Shown in pieces: positions 1-7,393 of a stretch of DNA of 16,045 nucleotides; position 1 is the first letter of the stretch, and the number at the start of each line of letters is the position of its first letter. Under the pieces are notes generated by a model. That model did no database searches. It was not told the DNA's origin and worked only from the letters and a program-made list of their open reading frames with translations. Origin of the DNA: JBBRHH01 sp038222915. Lineage in GTDB: Bacteria; Planctomycetota; Phycisphaerae; Tepidisphaerales; Tepidisphaeraceae. The stretch covers positions 1 to 16,045 of the forward strand of contig JBBRHH010000068.1 in the NCBI GenBank assembly GCA_038222915.1. The letters run 5' to 3'. The position numbers and the translations under genes were made by a program.

Positions 1-1958
1 CGGTGGAGATCGAAGCCGGCGGCGAGAAGCGTGTCGACTGGACGGTGGCCGTTGTCCAGCCGGGCGAAGCCACCATCCGCATGAAGGCGGTCACGGATGA
101 AGAATCCGACGCCATGCAGCAGAAGTTCCCGGTCTACATCCATGGGATGCTCAAGACCGATTCGTTCTCCGGAGCCATGCGGCCCAAGGACAATACCGCC
201 AGCCTGACCTTCAAGGTGCCGGCCGAGCGGGTGGTGGCCGACAGCCGGTTGGAGGTGCGCTATTCCCCCAGCGTCGCCTCGGCCATGGTCGATGCCCTGC
301 CGTATCTCAGTGACTACCCCTATGGCTGCACCGAGCAGACTCTCAACCGCTTTTTACCGACGGTGATTACCCAGAAGACGCTCAAGGAGATGCACATCGA
401 TCTCAAGGCGATTCACGACAAGCAGGTGAACCTCAACGCCCAGGAGATCGGCAACGACAAGGAACGGGCCCAGCAGTGGAAGATGCACCAGCATCCCGAC
501 TACAGCCCGGTCTTTGACGAAGCAGTCGTGCAGGACATGGTGCGGGCCGGCCTCGAGAAGCTGGTCAACATGCAGCTCAACGACGGCGGCTGGGGCTGGT
601 TCAGCGGCTTTGGCGAGCAGTCCACCCCGCATACCACGGCAGTGGTGGTGCATGGCCTGCAAAAGGCCCAGAGCAGCGATGTGGTCATCCCACCCAATGT
701 GCTGGAGCGTGGCGTGGCGTGGCTCAAGAGCTACCAGGCCGAGCAGATCCAGTGGCTGCAGAACTACGACAACAAGCTCAAGGATGCACGCGCCAAGGCC
801 AAGGCCGACGATCTGGACGCCTTTGTGTTCATGGTGCTGGTGGATGCCAGCTTCGAGAGCCCGGAGATGCTGGAGTATCTTTACCGCGACCGCAACGACA
901 TCGGCGTCTACAGCAAGGCGATGTTCGGCCTGTCGCTCTTCAAGAAGGACCACAAGGACAAGCTGGAGATGATCTTAAAGAACATCTCGCAGTATGTGGT
1001 GCAGGACCCCGAGAACCAGACGGCCTATCTCAAGCTGCCTGAAGGCAACAACTGGTGGTACTGGTACGGCAGCGACACCGAGGCGATGGCCTATTACTTA
1101 AAGCTGCTGGCCAAGACGGATCCCAAGGGAGACGTAGCCTCGCAGATGTCCAAGTACCTGATCAACAACCGCAAGCATGCCACCTACTGGAACTCCACGC
1201 GGGATACCGCCCTGTGCGTGGAAGCGCTCAGCGAGTTCGTCAACGCCAGTGGCGAGAACACGCCGGATATGACGGTGGAGATTGCCATTGACGGCAAGAA
1301 GGCCAAGGAAGTGCAGATCAATGCCGCCAACATGTTTACCTTCGACAACAAGCTGGTGCTGAGCGGTGCGGATGTCCCGGAAGGGTCCCACAAGGTCGAG
1401 TTCACCAAGAAGGGCACGGGAGCGTTGTACTTCAATGCCTATGTGACCAACTTCACCCTGGAAGACCACATCACTAAAGCCGGCCTGGAGATCAAGGTCA
1501 ACCGCAAGTATTACAAGCTCAAGGCGGTCGACAAGAAGATCAAGGTCGAAGGCGCCCATGGCCAGGCTTTGGATCAGAAGGTGGAGAAGTACGAGCGCGA
1601 GGAGCTCAGTGAGATGGCCACCTTGAAGAGCGGCGACCTGGTGGAATGCGAGATGGAGATCGATTCCAAGAACGATTATGAGTACATCCTGTTTGAGGAC
1701 ATGAAGGCGGCTGGTTTTGAGCCGGTGGAAGTGCGCAGTGGCTACAACGGCAACGACCTGCACGCCTATGTGGAGTTCCGCGACGAGCGGGTCTGCTTCT
1801 TTGCCCGGACGCTGGCCAGGGGCAAGCACAGCGTGTCGTATCGCCTGCGGGCCGAGATCCCCGGCAAGTTCAGCGCCCTGCCCACCAAGGCCAGCGCGAT
1901 GTATGCACCGGAACTCAAGGCCAATTCGGATGAGTTTAAGGTCGGGATCAGCGATTGA
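1..1958 (+). CDS. Alpha-2-macroglobulin family protein, C-terminal part (5'-truncated by window)
   Basis: The first full codon is at base 3. The frame is already open at the window edge with no upstream region visible, so this is the C-terminal ~651 residues of a much larger protein (bacterial family members are usually 1500-2000 residues). The thioester motif is present as YPYGCTEQ, with Cys109 and Gln112 (numbering from base 3) expected to form the internal thioester that traps proteases. It is followed by an alpha/alpha-toroid-like region with NDGGWGW near residues 193-199. The last ~110 residues match the end of bacterial macroglobulins (ILFEDMKAAGFEPVEV, then YVEFRDERVCFFA). Family members act in the periplasm or on the outer surface as protease traps. 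The signal peptide or lipobox would lie outside the window and cannot be checked. The stop is six bases before the next start, with no terminator between, so co-transcription with the downstream operon is plausible. The family call is secure; the role here is inferred. Confidence 0.93.
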   Translation, partial: VEIEAGGEKRVDWTVAVVQPGEATIRMKAVTDEESDAMQQKFPVYIHGMLKTDSFSGAMRPKDNTASLTFKVPAERVVADSRLEVRYSPSVASAMVDALPYLSDYPYGCTEQTLNRFLPTVITQKTLKEMHIDLKAIHDKQVNLNAQEIGNDKERAQQWKMHQHPDYSPVFDEAVVQDMVRAGLEKLVNMQLNDGGWGWFSGFGEQSTPHTTAVVVHGLQKAQSSDVVIPPNVLERGVAWLKSYQAEQIQWLQNYDNKLKDARAKAKADDLDAFVFMVLVDASFESPEMLEYLYRDRNDIGVYSKAMFGLSLFKKDHKDKLEMILKNISQYVVQDPENQTAYLKLPEGNNWWYWYGSDTEAMAYYLKLLAKTDPKGDVASQMSKYLINNRKHATYWNSTRDTALCVEALSEFVNASGENTPDMTVEIAIDGKKAKEVQINAANMFTFDNKLVLSGADVPEGSHKVEFTKKGTGALYFNAYVTNFTLEDHITKAGLEIKVNRKYYKLKAVDKKIKVEGAHGQALDQKVEKYEREELSEMATLKSGDLVECEMEIDSKNDYEYILFEDMKAAGFEPVEVRSGYNGNDLHAYVEFRDERVCFFARTLARGKHSVSYRLRAEIPGKFSALPTKASAMYAPELKANSDEFKVGISD

Positions 1959-1964
1959 AGAACG

Positions 1965-2696
1965 ATGAGCATAGATCTGGACGACGACGCTCCGAAGAAC
2001 ATGACTGTCTGGCTGGCCGCGCTGGTTGATTCGGGCCACGTCCATGTTCCCTTGCCGGCCGCGGTTTTACCGGATGAGTTGCGCGCCGTTCGCCAGATGA
2101 TCGTGCAGATGGAGCAGGTCTGGCGGCTTGACATGCCTCTTGAACCGCCGGATCTGGATCTGGACGCGGCGACTTGGGCGGCCGGGATGCTGTATCGCGC
2201 TTGCCAGTTCTTTGTCTTTCGAGAAATCGGCGAGGATGCCGTTCGAAAGACGCTTGAAGAGAAATGTCCGAGTCTGAAGGGCGGAACGACGGCGTCTCCT
2301 GAAATTGTCTATTCGGTTGACCTGCTGTTTCGATTTCTGCCCGATCTGATTGCGCTGGCAAGGGGTATCGCGCAGAATGATCCGCTTGTTGTTGGGCTGA
2401 TGGACCTGGCACGGGACTGGCCGATGTCTTCCGTGGGCGTGCGCGGCCTGCTGGAGTTGGACATTGAGGGTATTGTTGAACATCCAGCCCTGCGACGAAT
2501 GTACGCCGACCGGATTATCGAACGCGCGGACGTTAGTCGCCTTAGCAATGACGATGCTGTAGAGGCTGTACGCGAAGCGCTTGGTGATCATCCTGGGCTT
2601 GCGCCGGCGCTCGTATCTGCCCTTTCACAGGACGGCCATGCGCCCGACAATGCGACGCATGACAGACCGCCCATCGAATCCCATCCTTCCCACTAA
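1965..2696 (+). CDS. bpX4-like component of a MoxR-vWA-beta-propeller ternary system
   Basis: A 243-residue, largely alpha-helical soluble protein without signal peptide or membrane segment. Recognisable blocks are WAAGMLYRACQFFVFREI (71-88), a helical FRFLPDLIALARG stretch (122-134), DWPMSSVGVRGL (151-162) and HPALRRMYADRIIERADVSR (173-192). These resemble, from memory, the bpX4 domain that accompanies MoxR in ternary systems. No catalytic motif is visible. The start ATG has only a weak GAAG (1957-1960) upstream and sits six bases after the macroglobulin stop. Its 3' end overlaps the start of the MoxR gene by 38-59 bases, which suggests translational coupling. Its role is unknown; an adaptor or regulator of the ATPase is an inference from position. 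The assignment to bpX4 rather than another bpX type is moderate; membership in the system is supported by the neighbours. Confidence 0.8.
   Translation: MSIDLDDDAPKNMTVWLAALVDSGHVHVPLPAAVLPDELRAVRQMIVQMEQVWRLDMPLEPPDLDLDAATWAAGMLYRACQFFVFREIGEDAVRKTLEEKCPSLKGGTTASPEIVYSVDLLFRFLPDLIALARGIAQNDPLVVGLMDLARDWPMSSVGVRGLLELDIEGIVEHPALRRMYADRIIERADVSRLSNDDAVEAVREALGDHPGLAPALVSALSQDGHAPDNATHDRPPIESHPSH
2629..2632 (+). promoter_or_regulatory. Ribosome-binding site deciding the MoxR start
   Basis: AGGA lies five bases before the ATG at 2638, inside the end of the upstream gene. The in-frame ATGs at 2650 and 2659 have no comparable site, so 2638 is preferred. A conserved-start comparison could still favour 2659 (MTDRPSN). 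Confidence 0.45.
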
Positions 2697-3864
2697 AGCC
2701 GGTGCTGTCGATCACAACGAAGTGCTCTCGCTTGCGCGTCGCCTGGTGAGTGATGTGCTGGAACCAATGAAGCGCGCTTTTGTGGGCAAGGATGAGATCG
2801 TCGACCTGATGGGGGTTTGTCTCGTGGCAGGCGAGAACTTGTTTTTGCTGGGGCCGCCGGGGACTGCGAAGAGCGCTCTGGTGAACGAACTGGGCCGGCG
2901 GCTTGAGGGCCGGACGTTTGAATATCTGCTGACACGGTTCACCGAGCCCAATGAACTGTTCGGGCCGTTTGATATTCGCAAACTTCGTGACGGCGAGCTG
3001 ATTACGAATACGGAAGGAATGCTTCCTGAAGCTTCGCTGGTATTTCTCGATGAACTGTTGAATGCAAACAGCGCCATTCTCAACAGTTTGCTTGGCGTCT
3101 TGAACGAACGGGTTTTTCGGCGTGGGCGGGAGCGGCGCAATCTTCCTACGCTGATGGTGGTGGGTGCGAGCAATCGACTTCCTGAAGATGATGCACTGCA
3201 CGCGTTATTCGATCGTTTTTTGATGCGCGTTCCGTGCGACAACGTAGCGCCCAACCAGCTTGAAGAAGTGTTGCAGGCCGGCTGGCGCCTGGATCTTGGC
3301 TTACACGAGCAGCGGCCGTCGGTGGACATGGAGGACATCCGGCGCGTGCAGGGCGGTCTGGTGGGCGTGGATCTGACGTCGGTGATTCCGGTGATCTGTG
3401 CATTGGTGATTCGCCTTCGGCATGCCGGCATTCCGGTATCCGACCGTCGGGCGGTCAAGCTTCAACGGTTGATCGCGGCGAGCGCGATTTTGAGCGGCAG
3501 GGCGGTGGCGCGATTGTCGGACCTTTGGATCTTCCGCTACGTATGGGACACGCTGGAACAACAGGAGGTGCTTGCTTCGCTGGTTCAGGATGCGCTCAAA
3601 TCCGCGGTTGCGGATGCGGTGGATCACCCACGGTCCCGGGCCGCGGAGGCGCCTGACCCGGAGAGTCTTGCGCGTGATCTGGAGGATATTGCTGCGCGGC
3701 TTGGACGTGGTCCCAGCGCCGCCGAGCGGTCGCAGATCAGCGATCGTCTCACAGCGTTGTCCGGTCGTTGCCAATGGGTGCAGGATGGGACCCAGCGGCA
3801 GCATTTGACTGCCAATGTGGAAGCTCTACTGAAGGAGATGTCGCAAGGTGTGGAGGCGGGATGA
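2638..3864 (+). CDS. RavA-like MoxR family AAA+ ATPase (ternary system motor)
   Basis: A 408-residue MoxR ATPase. Walker A is GPPGTAKS (72-79) and Walker B is VFLDEL (135-140), running into NANSAILNSLLGVLNER, a signature of the RavA branch. Sensor 1 is GASN (176-179), the arginine-finger region is FDRFLMR (191-197), and the sensor-2/lid segment is SDRRAVKLQRLIAASAILSGR (268-288, quoted from Ser268). All nucleotide-binding residues look intact, so it should hydrolyse ATP. The ~90 residues after the lid are helical and do not resemble the LARA domain of E. coli RavA. MoxR proteins usually partner with a vWA protein and act as chaperone-like remodellers; here the likely partner is the vWA-propeller protein at 4595. 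The ATG at 2638 is chosen because of its ribosome site; 2659 is the alternative. The stop overlaps the next start as ATGA at 3861. Family certain; role inferred. Confidence 0.94.
   Translation: MRPTMRRMTDRPSNPILPTKAGAVDHNEVLSLARRLVSDVLEPMKRAFVGKDEIVDLMGVCLVAGENLFLLGPPGTAKSALVNELGRRLEGRTFEYLLTRFTEPNELFGPFDIRKLRDGELITNTEGMLPEASLVFLDELLNANSAILNSLLGVLNERVFRRGRERRNLPTLMVVGASNRLPEDDALHALFDRFLMRVPCDNVAPNQLEEVLQAGWRLDLGLHEQRPSVDMEDIRRVQGGLVGVDLTSVIPVICALVIRLRHAGIPVSDRRAVKLQRLIAASAILSGRAVARLSDLWIFRYVWDTLEQQEVLASLVQDALKSAVADAVDHPRSRAAEAPDPESLARDLEDIAARLGRGPSAAERSQISDRLTALSGRCQWVQDGTQRQHLTANVEALLKEMSQGVEAG
3852..3856 (+). promoter_or_regulatory. Ribosome-binding site for the bpX2-like gene
   Basis: GGAGG lies four bases before the ATG at 3861, within the final codons of the MoxR gene. 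It fixes the start at 3861, although the frame stays open about 90 bases further upstream. Confidence 0.6.
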
Positions 3865-4598
3865 GCGAGACGTGGATTTGTAAACTGCAACGCGATAGCT
3901 GGCTGGCGGCGGCACGGCTTCGACTGCTGCCGGGCATTCGCGCCGCGCTTACAGACGAATACGTTTGGCTGCGCGGGGAGCAGATGAGCGATCAACTGGA
4001 CCTGGAACTGCGAAAGCTCGGTGGCGAGCGTTTTACGCTGGCAGCGGACGGAATGCTCACGCTGCTTGGCCAGCGGGTTCCGATTGGATCGCTTGAGGAT
4101 CTTATCTCCTCTCCCGATCATGGTTCGTGGCGAGAACCTGCTGACTTGTTTCAGCCAACGCCGCAACCGGCGGCGATGCCCGGCCGAAAGCCTGTGGCGA
4201 TTTCACTGTCGATCGTTCGCGGCGGACCTGAACGGACGGCCAATATCCTTAGTACGACATTTTTGGCCTGGAGCGCGTGGGCGCAGGGGGCGAGCAACGT
4301 GCGGCTGCGGCAACTGAGCTTTGCGGCGAATTCAGAGGGATTGGTTGTTGTACGCGGGTCGCCATTGCCGCCGGTTAGTGGGGAGTTGTGGGTGGAGGAA
4401 GAATCGGTGGCCGTGCGATGTGGGTTTGAATGCCAGCCGTGCTTGCAGTATCGAATCATCGCGCGCGTGCTGGGGCTGGAGGCGGGGGAACTGGCCTTTC
4501 TTCACGAATCGGGTGATTGCGAGGTCATCGAGGGGTCTGCTTTTGTCCAGGCCCGGCGCAGTGCAGTCCGGCTCACGGCCGCGGGGAATGGGCCATGA
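3861..4598 (+). CDS. bpX2-like component of a MoxR-vWA-beta-propeller ternary system
   Basis: A 245-residue soluble protein starting MSETWICKLQ, fixed by a GGAGG site and by ATGA overlap with the MoxR stop. Visible blocks are VWLRGEQMSDQLDLELRKL (35-53, quoted from Val35), a TLLGQRVPIGSLED turn (67-80), a Trp-rich helix (LAWSAWAQGA, 135-144), RLRQLSFAANSEGLVVVRGS (148-167), LPPVSGELWVEEE (169-181) and a terminal RRSAVRLT (232-239). The shape matches the small bpX2 family as I remember it, and its place between MoxR and the vWA-propeller gene fits. No enzymatic motif, signal peptide or membrane span is seen. Three cysteines (187, 191, 194) cluster as CGFECQPC, which could bind metal, though with no histidine nearby. 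Its stop overlaps the next start as ATGA at 4595. The function is unknown; a scaffold or recognition subunit is only an inference. Confidence 0.78.
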   Translation: MSETWICKLQRDSWLAAARLRLLPGIRAALTDEYVWLRGEQMSDQLDLELRKLGGERFTLAADGMLTLLGQRVPIGSLEDLISSPDHGSWREPADLFQPTPQPAAMPGRKPVAISLSIVRGGPERTANILSTTFLAWSAWAQGASNVRLRQLSFAANSEGLVVVRGSPLPPVSGELWVEEESVAVRCGFECQPCLQYRIIARVLGLEAGELAFLHESGDCEVIEGSAFVQARRSAVRLTAAGNGP

Positions 4599-7393
4599 GT
4601 TCCATCGCTGCATTTCGACAGAAGGCAAGGGAGTATCTGACTGCCCGAACGCCTTCGTTCTGGCGATGGAGCGCGGACGGACAGACTCTCGAATGGCCTG
4701 ACGGAGCTACGATTACGTTCCGAGGGGAACTTGCGCCAGTGCTGGCGCGGCTTGCTCCCCGAGGATTGCCGCCTTTTGGGTCCATTGTTCTGCTTATGGC
4801 GGCCTGCCGCGAGAAGTATCTTTTTTCGTCGGCTCGTCGTGGTTTGATCTTCGCATACGCGAATTGCCTTTCCCCAAGCAGCGTTGGGCAGATCAAGCCG
4901 GGCGCCGGGCCGGTGTCCACGGTCCTTTTTCGTCGCGTTATGGACGAACTTGAGCGCGTCGCGGACGGGCTGCACACCGTCGCATCGCTGCCGGCCGAGC
5001 AGCGTCAGAGTCCAGAGGCGAAGGCAATCCTGGCCGAGGCGGTATTTGAGTCGACGGAGCCGGCGCTGGAAGCCGAGGCGGCGGCCATCGTGGTTGAAAT
5101 GTTGCGGAGTCCGGTCTTTCCTGTCGCGGAAGCAGGAACTCAGCCTCACCAGGAATCACTTCAAGAGTTCGGGGTGGAAATCAACTCGCTTCGACCGGGG
5201 CTGGAGAGGCTTGATTCGGAGCAACTGGCACTTCGAAGACGAACGGGCCTTGAATCGCTTCCGGCGCCCGCGACTGCGGAAGAACCGCCATCTGGTCTGA
5301 CCGCGCCACAACAGGTGCGCGAGCTTATTCAGAGGCTGCGTAACGACGAGGAGTTGAGTGGGTTGGCAAGACTCGCGCAGGATTTGATGGCGGCGGTGCA
5401 TGTCCCGCGTGCGCTTTCGTCGGCGCAGGAATTGCCGGTTGGCGGCGTCAGCGATCTGAGCAACCGTGGTACGTTTGACCGGCTGTTGACCAGTGAACTG
5501 GCACACGATGATTTAACCCTTGCAGTACGTGTGGCTTTGAATGAAGCGCTGTATTTGCGCCGTGAGTCGCCGCCGCGCCGCCCACCGCCTCGCCGCGCGA
5601 TTCTGATCGACACTGGAATTCGGCTCTGGGGCATTCCGCGCGTCTTTGCCGCGGGGGTTGCGCTTGCGCTTGGAGCGATAGCGGACGCGCGTGGCGAGCT
5701 GCGCGTCTTTCGTGCTCAAGCGGAGGGTGTGCTGCCGGTTGATCTTTTGTCACGCGATGGGTTGATTTCGCTCCTGGAGTCTCTTGAGCCGCATCCACAT
5801 CCCGGATCGGCACTGTCGGCTTTCCAGTCGGCGGCCGATGATGGCGCAACGGATGACGTGGAGTATTTGTTGATTACCCATGAGGATGTGCTGAGCGATG
5901 CGGCGTTTGGGCGAGACGTTGCAGCATGGGATAGTCCTGGTTGGCTTGTGGCTACAGTTTCAAAGGATGGTCGATTTGCCCTTTACGCCTACAGCCCAGC
6001 CGGGCGTAAGTGTCTTGGGACTGCGCAAATGAATCTCGCGGCGATTTTGGGCGAACGGAATGACAAACGTGCGCCACTTCCACTTAGAAGTGATGCGTCA
6101 TCGACGTTTCCGCTCATTCTCACGCTCGAGCGGTTTCCGCTGTTGCTCCCGTTCAAGCTTGACGCCCGCAAAGCGGTCGCCTCAACGATCTGGGGACTTT
6201 TTGGTGTCTCTAACGACGGTCGACTTCTCCATTGGACGGATGATCTGCACGGCGCCCGGCAGTTGACCGATCGTTTGCCGGACGGCCATGTTCTGGAGAT
6301 GTTTATCGACGACACGGCGGGATTGGTTCATGTGGTAACGTCGATTCCGCGCACCAATCAGATCGATGTTTTCAGTGCGAATTTAACGAAAGGCACGTGC
6401 ACCTCTCAGCGGTTCGGAAGCAACAAGCCCTGGAAGTGTTGCTTTCGCGATGGAATATTGTTCATGATCCATCGCAAAAAAGTTGTTGCGCTGAACGTCG
6501 GGGCGGGAACACGTTTGTCACCGCTCAGACTCTCGCCCAACGCACGGTGGAACAACGGCCGCTTTTTTAACGTGGGTCACGGGCATGCCGCGCTGGCAAC
6601 CGATCGTCTCAGTGTCATCCTGCAGCCAATTCAAACTCCAACCGCGGTAGCGCTTTTTGATCGGATTGGCGTTGACGGACCGTGGACGCTTTCGCCGGAT
6701 GGTGCAATATACCCGCCGTCGGGCCCGGCGCGAGTGGGGGCAATATCCCCCGGTCATGCCATCACGATCAGCGGTATTTCTCGGGATGGACATCGACTGG
6801 CAGTCTATTCTTCCACGCCGTATGGCAGCTTCAACGTCGATCTGATGGAGGAGCGGCCGGCATGGCGGAAGGCCGTCGGTCCGCAAGCCGATTTTATTAT
6901 GGGCCCGGAATTAGATTGGAGCATAAAGTCCACGTTGAGGGCGGACGCGGAATTTGGAGATATCTTCATCGATTGTGATGGGAACGTCCGCCTGCACCGC
7001 GCGAGCGGCCCAACGATGGGCACGTATGGCTTTGAGCCGGATTCGGATGGCAATCTCATGTTGATCAAAATCGCCATCCGAGCGCCGCTGCCGAACTCCT
7101 TTCGGAGCTTTGCGGTAACGCCTGCGCCGCGTGGCAGACGGTACGCGCTGAAAATGGTGCGGTGGGAGGATGGGAGCATGGCGTTCTGGGATGCACGCGG
7201 CATGCTGCATCTGAAGAGTTCTGATACTTCAATTCCTGAATTAACCTGTGTGCTGACTAATGGTGCGGTTGCCGGATGGACGTCGGACAATCAGACCTTT
7301 GGTTGGGCCTTCTTTTTCTCCAATGCCCCCACGAGCACATCTTCAACGACAATTCTCAAACTCATGCGGCAATTCGCCGCGAGGGTGCGATGA
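4595..7393 (+). CDS. vWA (degenerate MIDAS)-beta-propeller protein of a ternary system
   Basis: A 932-residue soluble protein. Residues 1-75 carry a conserved-looking N-domain (SFWRWSADGQTLEWPDGATI, then GLPPFGSIVLLMAAC). Residues ~110-290 are helical and variable. A block with GGVSDLSNRG and LTSELAHDDLTLAVRVALNE (299-318) leads into a vWA fold at ~333-485. Its metal site is altered: the usual DxSxS is DTGIR (339-343), the second motif is PGSALS, and the third is THEDV where TDG is usual, so Mg-dependent ligand binding is doubtful. Residues ~500-932 are beta-rich with repeats such as GVSNDGRLLHW and ISRDGHRLAVY, typical of a beta-propeller, but with few WD dipeptides. The protein is the probable client-facing partner of the MoxR ATPase. 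Both ends overlap neighbours as ATGA (4595 and 7390). The vWA and propeller are read from pattern; function is inferred. Confidence 0.88.
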   Translation: MSSIAAFRQKAREYLTARTPSFWRWSADGQTLEWPDGATITFRGELAPVLARLAPRGLPPFGSIVLLMAACREKYLFSSARRGLIFAYANCLSPSSVGQIKPGAGPVSTVLFRRVMDELERVADGLHTVASLPAEQRQSPEAKAILAEAVFESTEPALEAEAAAIVVEMLRSPVFPVAEAGTQPHQESLQEFGVEINSLRPGLERLDSEQLALRRRTGLESLPAPATAEEPPSGLTAPQQVRELIQRLRNDEELSGLARLAQDLMAAVHVPRALSSAQELPVGGVSDLSNRGTFDRLLTSELAHDDLTLAVRVALNEALYLRRESPPRRPPPRRAILIDTGIRLWGIPRVFAAGVALALGAIADARGELRVFRAQAEGVLPVDLLSRDGLISLLESLEPHPHPGSALSAFQSAADDGATDDVEYLLITHEDVLSDAAFGRDVAAWDSPGWLVATVSKDGRFALYAYSPAGRKCLGTAQMNLAAILGERNDKRAPLPLRSDASSTFPLILTLERFPLLLPFKLDARKAVASTIWGLFGVSNDGRLLHWTDDLHGARQLTDRLPDGHVLEMFIDDTAGLVHVVTSIPRTNQIDVFSANLTKGTCTSQRFGSNKPWKCCFRDGILFMIHRKKVVALNVGAGTRLSPLRLSPNARWNNGRFFNVGHGHAALATDRLSVILQPIQTPTAVALFDRIGVDGPWTLSPDGAIYPPSGPARVGAISPGHAITISGISRDGHRLAVYSSTPYGSFNVDLMEERPAWRKAVGPQADFIMGPELDWSIKSTLRADAEFGDIFIDCDGNVRLHRASGPTMGTYGFEPDSDGNLMLIKIAIRAPLPNSFRSFAVTPAPRGRRYALKMVRWEDGSMAFWDARGMLHLKSSDTSIPELTCVLTNGAVAGWTSDNQTFGWAFFFSNAPTSTSSTTILKLMRQFAARVR

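Noticed and set aside
354..953. A 199-codon open frame on the - strand
   Set aside because: Also antisense to the macroglobulin. The His/Leu-rich translation is typical of a shadow frame.
1098..2045. A 315-codon open frame on the - strand
   Set aside because: It lies antisense to the macroglobulin gene, whose thioester and C-terminal motifs are clear. The antisense protein shows no domain and is explained by GC-rich codon bias.
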